Shown piece by piece: positions 1-7,164 of a stretch of 13,806 nucleotides of DNA; within the stretch, counting starts at the first letter, position 1, and each line of letters begins with the position of its first letter. This stretch comes from Zelonia costaricensis. Its lineage: Eukaryota; Euglenozoa; Kinetoplastea; Trypanosomatida; Trypanosomatidae. The stretch lies in NCBI GenBank assembly GCA_030849075.1, contig JASAOO010002924.1, positions 1-13,806 on the forward strand, read 5' to 3'. The position numbers were made by a program, and so were the translations under genes. The notes under the pieces were generated by a model. That model ran no database searches and was not told the origin of the DNA. It was given only the letters and a program-made list of their open reading frames with translations.

Positions 1-1229
1 CGTTGTTTTCGAGTGTTCACCATGCCGTGAGCACACGAGCGATGCGAAGATGGCGAGTAAGGGAAAGGAACAACAAGAATGTCAAGAGTTGTGAGAGGGA
101 CGCGAGATGCGTCGCGCCGCCCGAGCAGAGGTGAAGTGCGGCGATAGGAGATGAGACGTGCCCGAGCGACCTCGCCTTGCATTGGCAACGCCCCACCCCT
201 TGCGCGCAACGGGGGAGAACAGCGCAGGTGGCGCTGTGAAGCCCTACATGAAAGATGCCTTTGAAGAGTCCAACGGAGAACTTGGAGGAGGTCATGTACG
301 CACACGCACACTCCTCAGTGGCTGTTCTATTTGCTTGCACACCTTTTCCGTTCACGTCTGTGCACGCTGCCAGGTGAAGGGGGGGAAGAGATAGTGGACG
401 AAACGGGAGAGAGAGGGGGAGACAGAGAGCGAGGAGTGGCACACACGCACCACGACACAGATTGATCAAACCGAGTAGCGTTACACGGCCCCGCGGAACG
501 TCTATGCACGTCGATCTACACGAACAACAGCAGGAAAAGGAAAAAAAAAGGAGACGGAGGAGACGGGTCAGAGCGTATGGAAGGCTTTAGAGCGGAACCA
601 CAGAAGCAAGATCTAAATTGGGGGAGTGAGGGGGGGACCCGGGAGGGTGCGTGGGGTGAAGAGAAGTGGGCGTGTGGGGAGGGGGGGAGGAGAGGAGCAG
701 CGAACGCAGTAAGAACGGTGCAAATCGAAAAAGAAGAGAAGAGAAGTGGAGAGTGCCGCTTGCCTCCGTGGCGTGTGGCCCTCGTCACGCGCCAGCAAAC
801 GGCTGGGAGAGAAAGAGACAGCGTGGGAGGGCGAGAAACACGGGAAGGGCAACCGCGGAGTGACTGCGAAGTCACAAACACACACACACAGTGACGCCCG
901 CACACTCCCACGAGCAGAGGACACGCAGGAGAATGGAAAGAGGAAGTACGAAAAAGGCAAAGCGAGGGTGCATCTAAAGGGGAAAATTGTGAAGAAAACA
1001 AAGGAGCATAACCGCGGTGCGGTGGGGGGAGCAGCAGCGAAGCACACACTGACCCAACGCCGCAGCACTGGGCACTCGACGCACTCGCGGCTGGCCCATG
1101 AGGACAAGAGAGGGAAAGATGGACACACTCGTAGAGAAATCGAGAGAGCACCACCATCCCCCCCACCCCCTCCATTCCACGAACACGCAGGCGCTTTGCC
1201 CTTCACCTTCCTCTCCCTCTCGCGGCGTT
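1..1229. other. Non-coding spacer / probable 3' UTR of the TTD14-like gene
   Basis: No convincing gene is seen. The plus strand is strongly purine-rich (long G/A stretches around 370-440, 530-700 and 930-1010), so the minus strand, which is the transcribed sense here, is pyrimidine-rich. That fits a 3' UTR followed by the polypyrimidine tracts that direct trans-splicing and coupled polyadenylation for a further minus-strand gene beyond the left edge. Open frames on both strands are low-complexity (Ser/Pro/Leu/Cys-rich on minus, Arg/Lys/Glu/Gly-rich on plus), as expected from skewed composition, and show no domain. Confidence 0.7.
860..895. repeat. Overlapping short inverted repeats around a (CA)n run
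   Basis: GTGAC at 860-864 is followed by its reverse complement GTCAC at 871-875, with a six-base loop. The same GTCAC can instead pair with GTGAC at 891-895 across a loop of CA repeats. Two mutually exclusive five-base stems therefore share the central arm. They are short enough to be chance. Confidence 0.35.
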
Positions 1230-4200
1230 CTAAAGCGCCATGCCGGAGGCAGCGGCAGCCACACTCGCCTTCTTCATCGCAATCGGTGGCAAGATGCTCT
1301 CGGGATCGCGCGTGATGGTGGGCAGGTCGGGCTGCTGGTGCTCGCCCGCGGGAGGCATGGCGTATGCCTCCGCAACAGCTGCCGCCGCTGTCACGTCGCT
1401 GTTCGTGTCGCCGTCCTCGCAGGAGAGGGAGAAGCGCGACGGCGTGACGATCCTGCGCCGGGGCAGGAGGAGGCTGGCCGACCCCTCGAGCTGCGGCGAG
1501 GCGGCCGGTGACGGCAGCGTTGCCACCGTCTTGAGGGGTTGCGCACGCGCACGACCTTTCGCGTGGGCCGACACCAAAGCGGACGCCGGCGCCGTGGGCA
1601 GCGCGTTGGGGTCGAGTGCGGTGAGGCCGCGGCGGACCGGCTGCTGCTGCTGCGGCGGCGGCGGCAGGTGTGCAGGTGCGGACGGCACCGGTGCATCACG
1701 AAGAGGTGGCGGCGCCGTGGCAGTGCCTGGACTGTCGCTAGCCGGTGCCGCTGCCTCTGCCCCTGCGTTCCCTGCGCGCTCGCCCTCGTCCCGAGGCGCC
1801 GCCCCCTCCAGGGCAACGGGGGACGCCAGCAGGGCGCTCGTCTCCGCCCGCAGTGCCGACGTGTCGCGCGGCGTGCTCAGGGTGCTGTTCAGGATATTGT
1901 GCGAGTCGGCGTGCGCCCCAATCGCGCTCACCACAGCACGCGAGAAGACGGGCGCAAAGGCGAGCGACGTGTACAGCGGCCCTGTCTCGATGTGTGAGAT
2001 GAGGAACGTCGTCGTCAGGCTCTCCACCGGCACCTCGCGGTCCACCTCTAGGAACGGTGGAAGCCGCAGTGCAGACGGAGCAGCGTGCCTGCGGGAGTGG
2101 TGCCGCTCCGGCTGCGACGGCGATGCCGGTGGTGGTGGTGAGGCGGCAGCAGCGGACACCGTGCAGCTCTCGACCGTCAGCGTCTGCCGCCCCGCGGCCC
2201 AGCTTGGGGCGAGCAGCGTCGTGAGTTCGTAGTTAGCGCCCTCGAAGATGAAGTGGGTCGCCTCCATCACCACCTCGGCACGGCTCTGGTCGCGGTGCTT
2301 GTGCAGGCTGGCGTACTCGCGGCTGCTGATGCGCTGCGCGCTCTCGATGCGCTGCTGCATCGGCGCCGCCGTGCTCGTCGCACCGAGGCTGCCGCGCTGC
2401 GGCGGCGAGCGCATCGACCGCGCCATCGAGCTCGCCGACGGCGACTCGCGCACGCTCTTGAAGAAGTGCATCATGGACCCGTCCACCATCTCGCGCCGCA
2501 CGAGCAGCCGGATGTCGTTCATCTGGCTGTGCCCCAGCACCGTCGTGAACGTTGTGTACGTCGCACTCGCCACCGGAAGCGTCGCAGGGCAGCGCCGCAC
2601 GAGGTAGTAGGTCGGTGTCGCCGGTGCGCACTGCTCCTGGTGCACCACCTGCCCCACCACGTGCAGGCCGCGCTCGATCTTGTCGTCGAAGGTGGTGGAG
2701 TTGTCGAGGAGGCGGAACATCGGGTGGCCGACGTACATCTCCTGCAGGCGCAGGTCGGACGCGCGGGCGCCGTCGAGGTCCTCGTAGCGGGCAGGGTTGT
2801 CCAGGTTGTAGTACTCCTCGGCGCCGTGGGCGGCGGTCACCATGTGAATGACGGCGTCGTAGCGATCGCGCAGCACGTCGATAGTGCTGCCGACCCCGCG
2901 CAAGATTTCCTGAAACTGCGCGTCGCTGCAGAAGGCGCGGCCGTCCATTGTGCCTCGGTCGGAGACGATTATGGTGGGCACGCCAGCGGCCACGGCGAGC
3001 GCGTAAAACTGGTCCTCCAGGGCGAGCTGTGTGCGGAGCAGCGCGAGCTGCTGAGGCACGGCAATGCGGCCGTCCCACTGCATGCCGCCCGTCACCAGCA
3101 GCGTTGCCGCTTCGGGCACGCACATGACGCGAAACCCGGTCCGCTGCGGGATCTTTGCTTGAATCGCCGACAGCATCGTCGACTTGCCCGCGCAGGGGCC
3201 GCCAGTAAGGCAGATGCGGTACACCTGGTGGCGCGCCTGCAGCGCCTGCTGCACCGAGGTCAGTGGAAGCCCGTCGTACTGGCCCAGCGCCGCGCCAGGG
3301 GAGGCAGAGCGGGTGACGGGGCGGTACGTGCCGTAGTCCACGCCCGCGCCGGTCAGCGTCGTGGCGTCGGCAGTCGGGGCATCGGGCGATGGCGAGGGCT
3401 TCGGCGAGCTGCCGCGGGGTGAGACGTCGTCCGCGTCAGCCCCCTCTTCCTCCACCCCCTCCACCCTCAACGCTGCGGCGGCGGGGCCCTGGGCGGTTTG
3501 GTTGCTGGACAGGCACGAGGTGCTCTGCCCCTCCTCCACCGACGAGTGGATCACGAAAGTGTTGTCGTCCTCCGTCTGCGCCTCGCACAGCGCCGCCGCC
3601 GCCGCACCACCACCGCTCGCAGCAGGTGCCGGTGCAGCCCCCGGGAAAAGCGCGAGGGCGGGCGCCTGCGCTGCCTTCGTCCTCTGCGCCGTGCCGGTGC
3701 CAGCGGGCGGCGCCTTCGCGCAGGTGAACAAGACCGCCGGCGGGTCCGCTGAATACGCTGACAGCGACGGCGGCTGCGGTGGGGTGGCGAGCGGCGACTC
3801 CTCCTCCTCCACCGCAAGCTCCGCGTCATGGAAGGGGGAGGGTCGGTGAGGGTGGAGCGGGTCCTCCCGATGCAGCGGTGGGGCGTGAAGCGGCATCTGC
3901 GGGGCGGTCGTGAGTGCGGCAACGGCTGGACTCGGTGGACCCGCCGTCAGTCGCTGCTGTCGGGGGTTGCTGGTGTGCCCGCTGGTGGGTGGGGCGGGTG
4001 CAGGGGCCGGCGGCGAGGTTGCTGGCGGCGGCGGCGTTGGTGGTGGTGGTGGGCCGCTGCCGCGCACTGGCGCCACCCGCTCCTCGGACGAGAGCGGCAC
4101 CGCGGCAGGCACGTGAGGCACGCCGTGCGTCGCACCTGTCGCATCCACGGTGGGCACGTCAGTGGGGTGTGCGTTGGGGTTTGGGTGAAGGCTGCCGCCT

Positions 4201-4235
4201 CCCGCCCGCCGCATAGCAGACGACCCGGCACCCAT
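1230..4235 (-). CDS. TTD14-like P-loop NTPase with CYTH-like domain, predicted N-myristoylated
   Basis: The 1001-residue protein starts at an ATG in good context (ACC just before it) and ends in TAG. It opens with MGAGSS, a match to the N-myristoylation pattern (Gly2, Ser6) followed by Arg9-Arg10. Residues 10-330 are Pro/Ala/Ser-rich and probably disordered. A P-loop GGPCAGKST lies at 345-353 (Lys351), a Walker-B-like VSDRG near Asp426, HMVTAA from 464, and GHP at 503-505 followed by DNS at 511-513; together these resemble the AAA_28/NadR-type domain of Drosophila TTD14. A second region, about 541-752, resembles a CYTH/triphosphate-tunnel fold: DIRLLVRRE at 574-582, FFKSVRE with Lys593, and acidic strands near 654-658 and before HIE (Glu750). 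Residues 753-1001 are again low complexity with a Pro/Gln run. Fly TTD14 binds GTP and phosphoinositides and acts in TRPL channel trafficking; membrane trafficking here is inference. A bare nucleotide kinase or triphosphatase is the alternative. Confidence 0.8.
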   Translation of the reverse strand: MGAGSSAMRRAGGGSLHPNPNAHPTDVPTVDATGATHGVPHVPAAVPLSSEERVAPVRGSGPPPPPTPPPPATSPPAPAPAPPTSGHTSNPRQQRLTAGPPSPAVAALTTAPQMPLHAPPLHREDPLHPHRPSPFHDAELAVEEEESPLATPPQPPSLSAYSADPPAVLFTCAKAPPAGTGTAQRTKAAQAPALALFPGAAPAPAASGGGAAAAALCEAQTEDDNTFVIHSSVEEGQSTSCLSSNQTAQGPAAAALRVEGVEEEGADADDVSPRGSSPKPSPSPDAPTADATTLTGAGVDYGTYRPVTRSASPGAALGQYDGLPLTSVQQALQARHQVYRICLTGGPCAGKSTMLSAIQAKIPQRTGFRVMCVPEAATLLVTGGMQWDGRIAVPQQLALLRTQLALEDQFYALAVAAGVPTIIVSDRGTMDGRAFCSDAQFQEILRGVGSTIDVLRDRYDAVIHMVTAAHGAEEYYNLDNPARYEDLDGARASDLRLQEMYVGHPMFRLLDNSTTFDDKIERGLHVVGQVVHQEQCAPATPTYYLVRRCPATLPVASATYTTFTTVLGHSQMNDIRLLVRREMVDGSMMHFFKSVRESPSASSMARSMRSPPQRGSLGATSTAAPMQQRIESAQRISSREYASLHKHRDQSRAEVVMEATHFIFEGANYELTTLLAPSWAAGRQTLTVESCTVSAAAASPPPPASPSQPERHHSRRHAAPSALRLPPFLEVDREVPVESLTTTFLISHIETGPLYTSLAFAPVFSRAVVSAIGAHADSHNILNSTLSTPRDTSALRAETSALLASPVALEGAAPRDEGERAGNAGAEAAAPASDSPGTATAPPPLRDAPVPSAPAHLPPPPQQQQPVRRGLTALDPNALPTAPASALVSAHAKGRARAQPLKTVATLPSPAASPQLEGSASLLLPRRRIVTPSRFSLSCEDGDTNSDVTAAAAVAEAYAMPPAGEHQQPDLPTITRDPESILPPIAMKKASVAAAASGMAL
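1641..1668. repeat. In-frame CTG/CGG triplet run inside the TTD14-like gene
   Basis: Tandem CTG then CGG triplets on the plus strand encode the Pro-Pro-Gln-Gln-Gln-Gln stretch in the C-terminal low-complexity tail of the minus-strand protein. Triplet runs that keep the frame are expected to vary in length between strains without breaking the gene. Confidence 0.6.
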
Positions 4236-4254
4236 GGTGGTTTCAGCGTGCGCG

Positions 4255-4317
4255 CTGTGCGTGCGGGATGGGAGGGCAGCACGTTGGGTGGGGAGGGGGG
4301 AGAAGGCACAGGGGAGC
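4255..4317 (-). promoter_or_regulatory. Candidate trans-splice acceptor region for the TTD14-like gene
   Basis: Read on the minus strand, a pyrimidine tract (complement of about 4285-4317, mostly C with some T) is followed by the first downstream AG at 4256-4255. Spliced-leader addition there would leave a 5' UTR of about 19 bases before the ATG at 4235. Pyrimidine tract plus first AG is the usual trypanosomatid acceptor signal. The exact site is inferred, and a more distal acceptor is possible. Confidence 0.4.
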
Positions 4318-4356
4318 CCTTCCGTCGCGTGCGCAGCGCAATAGCAAAGCGCACTC

Positions 4357-4410
4357 GTGTGTGTGTGTGTGTGGGTGGGTGTATGGGTGTGTGGGTGTAT
4401 GGGTGTGTGG
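4357..4410 (+). repeat. TG microsatellite with two 16-base tandem units and G-quadruplex motif
   Basis: A (GT)n run passes into two adjacent copies of TGTATGGGTGTGTGGG (4380-4395, and 4396-4410 lacking its last base). Five GGG tracts at 4373, 4377, 4385, 4393 and 4401 have loops of 1, 5, 5 and 5 bases, which satisfies the common G-quadruplex pattern on the plus strand, the template strand for the genes here. Confidence 0.7.
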
Positions 4411-4536
4411 AAGGTCTACGTGGGTGCTGCGGTCCGCTGATGGGGGTGGCTGGAGAAGGCGATGGTGGAAGAAATGACTTGGATAGCAACAAAAGGGGTG
4501 CGGTCGCCATACGTTCACCGGGACGAGATCTTCAGC

Positions 4537-4548
4537 GGGGGGGGGGGG
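4537..4548 (+). repeat. Homopolymer of 12 G
   Basis: An uninterrupted run of twelve G on the plus strand (C run in the minus-strand transcript). It may act as part of a pyrimidine tract, and is prone to length error in sequencing. Confidence 0.85.
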
Positions 4549-5063
4549 AGGTCAGCCGCCAGTTGTGGGGGCTGTGCATCGCGCTCTACGCGTGCAGTGT
4601 TTCCACGACAGCTTCTGTCGTCATGAGACGCACCTCCCCGTGGGGTCTGCTGAGAGCTCGTGAGCACACTGCACGCTGCTGTCCACGTGGCGCCGGCGAT
4701 GAATGCCACCGCGGCTTTGAGGCAAAGCATGCGACCTCGTTGCGAGGCGCGCAGCCCGTGCCTCGTGGACACGGCTTCGTTTGACCAGGCGTGTCTCCCG
4801 CCTTTTGCTGTGGTTGTTTGGTTTAGTACACGGAAGGGCCAAGGGAACCACACAGGACGTCAGGGTGGCGCGCGCGAGAGAGAGCGAGGGGGCGCTGTGA
4901 GGATGGGCGGGGGTTGCGTCGTCTCTGACGTTGCCGTGAAGCAGACGGCTGCGACATGCGACGAAGGGAGATGGAAGATGTGGAATGAGAGGACGCGGGG
5001 AGGGAGTGCAAAAAGGTGGCCTTTCCGTGCTCGGTTCGTTTGCACCGTCACCATGCGTCCAGA

Positions 5064-5067
<4 letters not shown>

Positions 5068-5097
<30 letters not shown>
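5068..5097. repeat. (CA)n dinucleotide microsatellite
   Basis: About 15 perfect CA units, followed by an interrupted ATACACACC tail. In the minus-strand transcript this reads as (UG)n and would lie in the SmE 3' UTR or the spacer after it. Confidence 0.9.
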
Positions 5098-5102
<5 letters not shown>

Positions 5103-5497
5103 ACCCTCCTACCGCTTCCATCGGCACACGCAACACCTGCACCAAGCCGCACAACGCAAACCCCACGGACCCGCCGGCTCTCTCGCTCTCTTCCCTGCAT
5201 CATCACCCTCTCTTGCAAGCGGCACACCTCCGCTGCTGTCTTCGTCCAAGACACACACACGCACACACGGCGTAGTAACACCAAGAGGAAGTGGAGAAGC
5301 GGAGCAGCGAGAAGCAAAAGAGGCCTCATCCTGCGAGGTGCGGAGCGTGAGTGCCGCGCTGGCCACGATGCGCAGGGCCTGTGCGTGCGTCTGTGCGCGA
5401 GTCTTCCCTGGGGCGGCGCAGCGCTGACCCACCAACAGCCACACTCACACACACACACCACTTTTCCTCCACTGCATCACATATTCCCGCTTTGCCA

Positions 5498-5758
5498 TTA
5501 CACGCCAATGGGGTGGATGACGCCGACGTTGTCGCTGCGCAGGAGGATCTTGCCCAGCTGGTAGCTCTTGCTGGTGCGCAGGTTCGTTTCGGTTGTGTCG
5601 CCCAGCACGACGTTCATGAACTCGTCGTAGCCGAGCAGGTTGCCCTCGAAGCGCACCTGCGTGTCGTGCACGAGCCAGACACAGACGCGCTGGTGGTCCT
5701 GCATGAAGCGGTGGACCACCCCGGTGGGGTTCTCCATCTGCCGCGTGTGCGCGCTCAT
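5498..5758 (-). CDS. SmE: Small nuclear ribonucleoprotein SmE
   Basis: This 86-residue protein is a full Sm fold. It is one of the seven Sm proteins that form the ring around the U-rich Sm site of spliceosomal snRNAs in the nucleus; in trypanosomatids these snRNPs serve mainly trans-splicing of the spliced leader. The Sm1 motif spans about 25-57 with FEG (37-39), GYDEFMN (43-49) and the following VVLGD (50-54). Sm2 lies at 68-82, [15 protein letters not shown], and its [K/R]-x-DN in place of the usual RG-x-N is the feature that marks SmE rather than other Sm paralogues. The length matches SmE (about 85-95 residues). ATG at 5758 has A at -3. A second in-frame ATG at codon 8 is an alternative start; the Sm core is unaffected either way. 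It ends in TAA. The neighbours are unrelated in function. Confidence 0.93.
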   Translation of the reverse strand: MSAHTRQMENPTGVVHRFMQDHQRVCVWLVHDTQVRFEGNLLGYDEFMNVVLGDTTETNLRTSKSYQLGKILLRSDNVGVIHPIGV

Positions 5759-5787
5759 GGTTGGGCTACAAAGGGGGGATACAGGGA

Positions 5788-5832
5788 CTCAAGAAAATAT
5801 CACAGATGAGGCGCGGGTGAGGGGGGAGGGAA
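5788..5832 (-). promoter_or_regulatory. Candidate trans-splice acceptor region for SmE
   Basis: On the minus strand a tract of TTCCCTCCCCCCTCACCC type (complement of about 5815-5832) is followed by a T-rich stretch, and the first AG falls at 5789-5788. Splicing there gives a leader of about 29 bases to the ATG at 5758. A second AG at 5767-5766, after a CCCCCCTTT tract, would leave only seven bases and favour the internal ATG at codon 8. Confidence 0.5.
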
Positions 5833-5844
5833 TTTAGCCACTCC

Positions 5845-5894
5845 TGTGTGTGTGTGTGTGTGTGTATGTGTGTGTGTGTGTGGTGGTGTGTGTG
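5845..5894. repeat. (TG)n microsatellite upstream of SmE
   Basis: Two perfect TG runs (5845-5865 and 5867-5882) are split by a single A and continue as TGGTGGTGTGTGTG. In the minus-strand transcript this is a CA repeat lying directly upstream of the SmE pyrimidine tract. Confidence 0.9.
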
Positions 5895-6931
5895 GGAGGG
5901 GAAGGAGACGCGAAGACGCGGGCGCGCGTCCAGCAATGAGATGCACAACGCCAAACGAGCAAGGGAATGTTGAAGCACAGTGGAGCAAGTGTCGTCACTT
6001 CAAACGTAAACGTGTGCAACGCTTCAACGTTTTTATTTGCTGACGCTGACGTGTGTCGCAGAAGGACGGCGCCAAGCGGCCCAGAAAAAAAAAATAAAGA
6101 GGCGACAAGCGAATTCGTGCGCGCCAAAGCCGCTCTTGACGTGCCGCGCGCGCCTACACCTGCGCCTGTTGCTCCTTCACTATGCACCACCTCCTTCCTC
6201 TCTCATGCCTCACACGCATTAGCCGGTACGAAGAGCTGCCGACGCCGCCAGCTGCCCCACCGCACCGACACGCGTGACTGCTGGACGCTTCTCGGCTCCT
6301 TCTTTGTTTTTTTTTTTGTTCTTGCCTTTTGTGTTTCTTCATGGAGCGGTTTCTCCGCCCCACACGATGCGCGGACTTAATCGATGACGGGCGTACAGAA
6401 CAGGGCCCAACAAAAAGGAGAGCACCAACAACGCCACAAGGGCCGCATCGCAACACGCCGTTCGCCGCCACTTTCTCTTTGTGATTCCCCTAGCGCTTCT
6501 CCTCCTGTGCGTGGCGGAGGGGCACGGAGGAGGGGAGGGGAGCGGGAGGGGGAGGGAGGGAGCCTCTCACGATACGCGCCCTCGCTGCCGCACCTGCGCC
6601 CAGCTTGCAGCGACGACCTCACTCTCGCTCTCCTTTAGTTCAGACACCCACACACACACATACACACACCACGGTTTAGGCAGCCTCAAAACCAGACATC
6701 GTGGTTGTAGGCAAAGGCAGGGGAAGCAAATAATAAGAAAGAAGGAGAACTGCGATCCCTGGCCACACAAGCACGCGCCACCACACCCCAACTCGCCCCA
6801 ACCACCATCCACTGCGATGAGCGGACAGCCGAAGAGGACACGCCCAAAGGAAGGCTGGGACAGCACGACACGGCGCCCAATGACGCCACAGCGACGACGC
6901 CAGCGTCTACAGCAGCATACGCCTCGCACCT

Positions 6932-6985
6932 ACACACACACACACACACAGATCCACGCACACACACACACAGACGCACACACGC
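6932..6985. repeat. Compound (CA)n microsatellite in the protease 3' flank
   Basis: Perfect ACACAC runs at 6932-6950 and about 6957-6972 are separated by a short GATCCACG interruption, then followed by GACGCACACACG. In the minus-strand transcript it becomes a UG-rich element about 180-235 bases after the protease stop codon, probably within its 3' UTR. Confidence 0.85.
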
Positions 6986-7164
6986 CACATAGAGGTACGA
7001 CTGCGCACGCATGCCGCGGAAGCACAAGAACCCAACACCAAGATGAGCACGACTTACACCAGCGATGCACTAAGCACGGGACTTCACGTTCGCACATGGC
7101 ACGGCAGGTCAGCGAGGAGGAGAAGAGGGGAGGCGGGCGATGGCCCCGTCTCCCGTTCTCCCCG

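Larger units (their letters stand above)
4236..5497. other. Intergenic region between SmE and the TTD14-like gene
   Basis: About 1.26 kb without a supported gene. It should hold the SmE 3' UTR and polyadenylation region plus the 5' processing signals of the TTD14-like gene. Contents include a TG-rich microsatellite with a G-quadruplex motif (4357-4410), a 12-base G run (4537-4548), a long CA repeat (5068-5097) and shorter CA runs near 5250-5268 and 5441-5460. Open frames here are Arg/Cys/Thr/His-rich composition artefacts. Confidence 0.75.
5759..7164. other. Intergenic region between the ubiquitin protease and SmE
   Basis: About 1.4 kb with no supported gene, expected to contain the protease 3' UTR and the SmE splice signals. 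It holds TG and CA microsatellites (5845-5894, 6648-6670, 6932-6985), an A10 run (6085-6094), a T11 run (6307-6317) and a purine-rich plus-strand block near 6515-6560. The stretch 5980-6110 is the most AT-rich part of the gap. No tRNA box sequences or other RNA gene were recognised. Confidence 0.75.

Noticed and set aside
2253..3422. 389-codon plus-strand frame opposite the TTD14-like gene
   Set aside because: An antisense shadow with His/Arg/Val-rich content, while the minus frame carries the P-loop and CYTH-like motifs.
5025..5045. GGTTCG motif as a tRNA B box
   Set aside because: The bases after it do not complete the GGTTCGANTCC consensus, and there is no cloverleaf or A box upstream; other GGTTCG occurrences fail the same way.
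4660..5427. 255-codon plus-strand frame between SmE and the TTD14-like gene
   Set aside because: It runs through the CA microsatellite (THTHTH repeats) and has a random-looking composition; on the wrong strand relative to the array.
5068..5460. Possible CRISPR-like or regularly spaced repeats among the CA-rich blocks
   Set aside because: These are plain dinucleotide microsatellites with irregular spacing and no unique spacers; the genome is eukaryotic.
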